Of a DNA stretch of 27,427 nt, positions 26,549 to 27,427 are shown in pieces. The notes below the pieces were generated by a model. It did no database searches and was not told the DNA's origin. It worked only from the letters and a program-made list of their open reading frames with translations. The position numbers and the translations under genes were made by a program. This DNA comes from Clostridium sp. AM49-4BH. Its GTDB lineage: Bacteria > Bacillota > Clostridia > Lachnospirales > Lachnospiraceae. Each line of letters begins with the position of its first letter. Position 1 is the stretch's first letter. Location of the stretch: contig NZ_QUFB01000041.1 in assembly GCF_003478335.1 (NCBI RefSeq), positions 1-27,427 on the forward strand. Reading direction: 5' to 3'.

Positions 26549-26577
26549 TTGAAACCGGATAATGCGGATGCTATAGT
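26549..26577 (+). promoter_or_regulatory. Divergent promoter (P3-like) of the structured leader
   Basis: TTGAAA (26549-26554), a 17-nt spacer and TATAGT (26572-26577), with an extended TGC before the -10. The inner copy of the LytTR-type repeat ends 6 bp upstream of the -35. The start of transcription is predicted near 26584. Confidence 0.7.
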
Positions 26578-26583
26578 GGCAAT

Positions 26584-26855
26584 GTGAAATATTTTTGCAA
26601 ACATGCCTTGTCGAGGCAGATGTTATGAGCCAATGTTGCCAGAAGAGTTACGGCATCACACAGGGGAGTAGATTTAGAAATCTACATGGGCGTATTGCTA
26701 TTACGCCAAGAAATCTGCAGTACTTGAGAACAGACCCTCTGTACCGCAGATTAAAAGAACACACGATAATTATAGCATATTAGGTCTGTATATGCTATGG
26801 AAGTACACGATACTGCAGAAAATATAAAGTTTCTGCATGAGAAATGGAGGAAAAT
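26584..26855 (+). ncRNA. Highly structured leader RNA, candidate RNAIII-like regulator
   Basis: About 270 nt without a gene hold six hairpins in a row. H1: 26600-26624 (AACATGCCT with AGGC and ATGTT, two-base bulge). H2: 26668-26685 (GTAGATT, TAGA loop). H3: 26689-26707 (GGCGTA/TACGCC). H4: 26712-26752 (AATCTGC/GCAGATT plus GTAC/GTAC). H5: 26772-26798 (9-bp ATAGCATAT stem). H6: 26814-26837 (8-bp TGCAGAAA stem). The loop of H4 (CCTCTGT, 26736-26742) can pair with the Shine-Dalgarno region (26844-26850). GTAGATTT of H2 can also pair with AAATCTGC at 26711-26718, so alternative folds exist. No known riboswitch class matches. It may act as a cis-leader, a trans-acting RNA, or both. Confidence 0.55.
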
Positions 26856-27314
26856 ATGAGATTCAATAAAACAAAACTGTTAAGTTACGGTATTGTGTTG
26901 AGTATGACAGCGGTCAGCATGCTGTCAACCAGTCCGCTCGCGTCGGCAGCCGGCAACGTTACGGATGAGGAGTATTCATATGTCAAGGGCTTGGACAAAG
27001 ATCCATTTTATACGAGATGGAGAGAAAAAAGGAATACATCAAAGGTGTATTGCTATCCGAAAAAATATGCCGCCACGTACACGATTGTAAAGGGCTGTTA
27101 TTATGATAGCTATGAAAAAAAGCATATTAATCTGCGTGACTGCAGTTCCTGTGTCAAGATCCCGGTGGGAGTTCACGGTATCATTACCAATTCAGTACGT
27201 GAGGATGGTTGTAACCGTGCCAGTCTGTATATCAATTCCGGCAAGGAACAGGCTACCCAGGGAGTGTGGAGTCCGGACAGCACCGCAAACAGTTCTTACG
27301 TTGTCTTTAAGTAA
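26856..27314 (+). CDS. Small secreted cysteine-containing protein, DUF2712/bacteriocin-like
   Basis: 152 residues. A clear signal peptide (about 1-32: R-F-N-K-T-K, hydrophobic core, L-A-S-A-A-G). The mature part of ~120 residues has five Cys. Its pattern (T-R-W-R-E-K-R-N-T at about 50-58, a middle V-x-G-C region, then S-L-Y-I-N-S-G-K and G-V-W-S-P-D-S) vaguely follows small secreted DUF2712 or lactococcin-972-like proteins; this match is weak. ATG 26856 follows GGAGG with a 5-nt gap; the upstream in-frame ATG at 26844 overlaps that site. It lies downstream of the P3-like promoter and structured leader, so it may be an agr-controlled effector. The function is unknown. Confidence 0.75.
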   Translation: MRFNKTKLLSYGIVLSMTAVSMLSTSPLASAAGNVTDEEYSYVKGLDKDPFYTRWREKRNTSKVYCYPKKYAATYTIVKGCYYDSYEKKHINLRDCSSCVKIPVGVHGIITNSVREDGCNRASLYINSGKEQATQGVWSPDSTANSSYVVFK

Positions 27315-27371
27315 GAGGGCAGTTTTTAATTGAGGGGAACTTGAGGGGATGATTCAGGATGGAGGAACGGA

Positions 27372-27427
27372 ATGAAAACAGGAATGAAATGTCTGATCTT
27401 ACTGTGTATTGGTGCAGCGCTGTGCTA
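27372..27427 (+). CDS. Start of a second exported protein (cut by window end)
   Basis: Only 18 codons are visible: M-K-T-G-M-K-C-L-I-L-L-C-I-G-A-A-L-C. This looks like a signal peptide or first transmembrane helix. GGAGGAA precedes the ATG. It begins 57 bp after the small secreted protein gene with no terminator between, so the two are probably cotranscribed. The product cannot be identified. Confidence 0.6.
   Translation, partial: MKTGMKCLILLCIGAALC

Noticed and set aside
26577..26641. Outer stem TGGCAATGT with ATGTTGCCA enclosing the first leader hairpin
   Set aside because: Pairing exists, but its left arm overlaps the -10 box and predicted start, so most of it would not be in the RNA.

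Overview
The window looks like a chromosomal segment of a low-to-mid G+C, Gram-positive gut anaerobe, most likely a Lachnospiraceae member (Clostridia, Bacillota). The evidence is strong AGGAGG-type ribosome binding sites, a secreted GH5 endoglucanase with a ricin-type lectin module, a TSCPD-domain protein, an EF-G-like GTPase fused to a NYN nuclease domain, an S-box before metK and an agr-type locus. The species cannot be named from sequence alone.

Layout. 1-2520: secreted GH5 cellulase with its own terminator. 2556-3135: a ~556-bp imperfect palindrome bounded by a 12-bp direct repeat, followed by a truncated tyrosine recombinase and an Rpn/PD-(D/E)XK transposase-like nuclease, so this is a small mobile-DNA patch. 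4566-8040: two HD-domain phosphohydrolases and a GH36 alpha-galactosidase. 8108-10530 (minus strand): TSCPD protein, Sir2 deacylase and a serine beta-lactamase-like hydrolase. 10689-13857: CmpB-type membrane protein with a 44-bp tandem duplication at its 3' end, an S-box/terminator-controlled metK, and a glycosyltransferase broken by two 1-base frameshifts. 13871-16483: EF-G/TetM-like GTPase with a C-terminal NYN domain.

16520-23636 is a signalling block. It holds an AraC-type regulator, then, from a strong extended -10 promoter, a 1178-residue membrane sensor (ECF-S-like membrane domain, beta-propeller, Y_Y_Y-like domain, TM helix, HD-GYP). This sensor is translationally coupled to a BMP-family ligand-binding protein and followed by a secreted transglutaminase-like protein. 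The proteins look like a ligand-sensing c-di-GMP-degrading module.

23637-27427 is an agr-like quorum-sensing locus. On the minus strand are agrB, a frameshifted agrC-like kinase and an agrA-like LytTR regulator. The region between agrB and the divergent plus-strand gene carries a 21-bp-period direct repeat, as expected for a LytTR regulator, placed between two divergent promoters. The plus-strand transcript has a ~270-nt leader packed with hairpins and then encodes a small secreted cysteine-containing protein. The layout resembles the staphylococcal P2/P3-RNAIII arrangement. No agrD could be found. Three separate 1-base losses in homopolymer runs (two in the glycosyltransferase, one in the kinase) mean those genes are either pseudogenes or carry sequencing errors.
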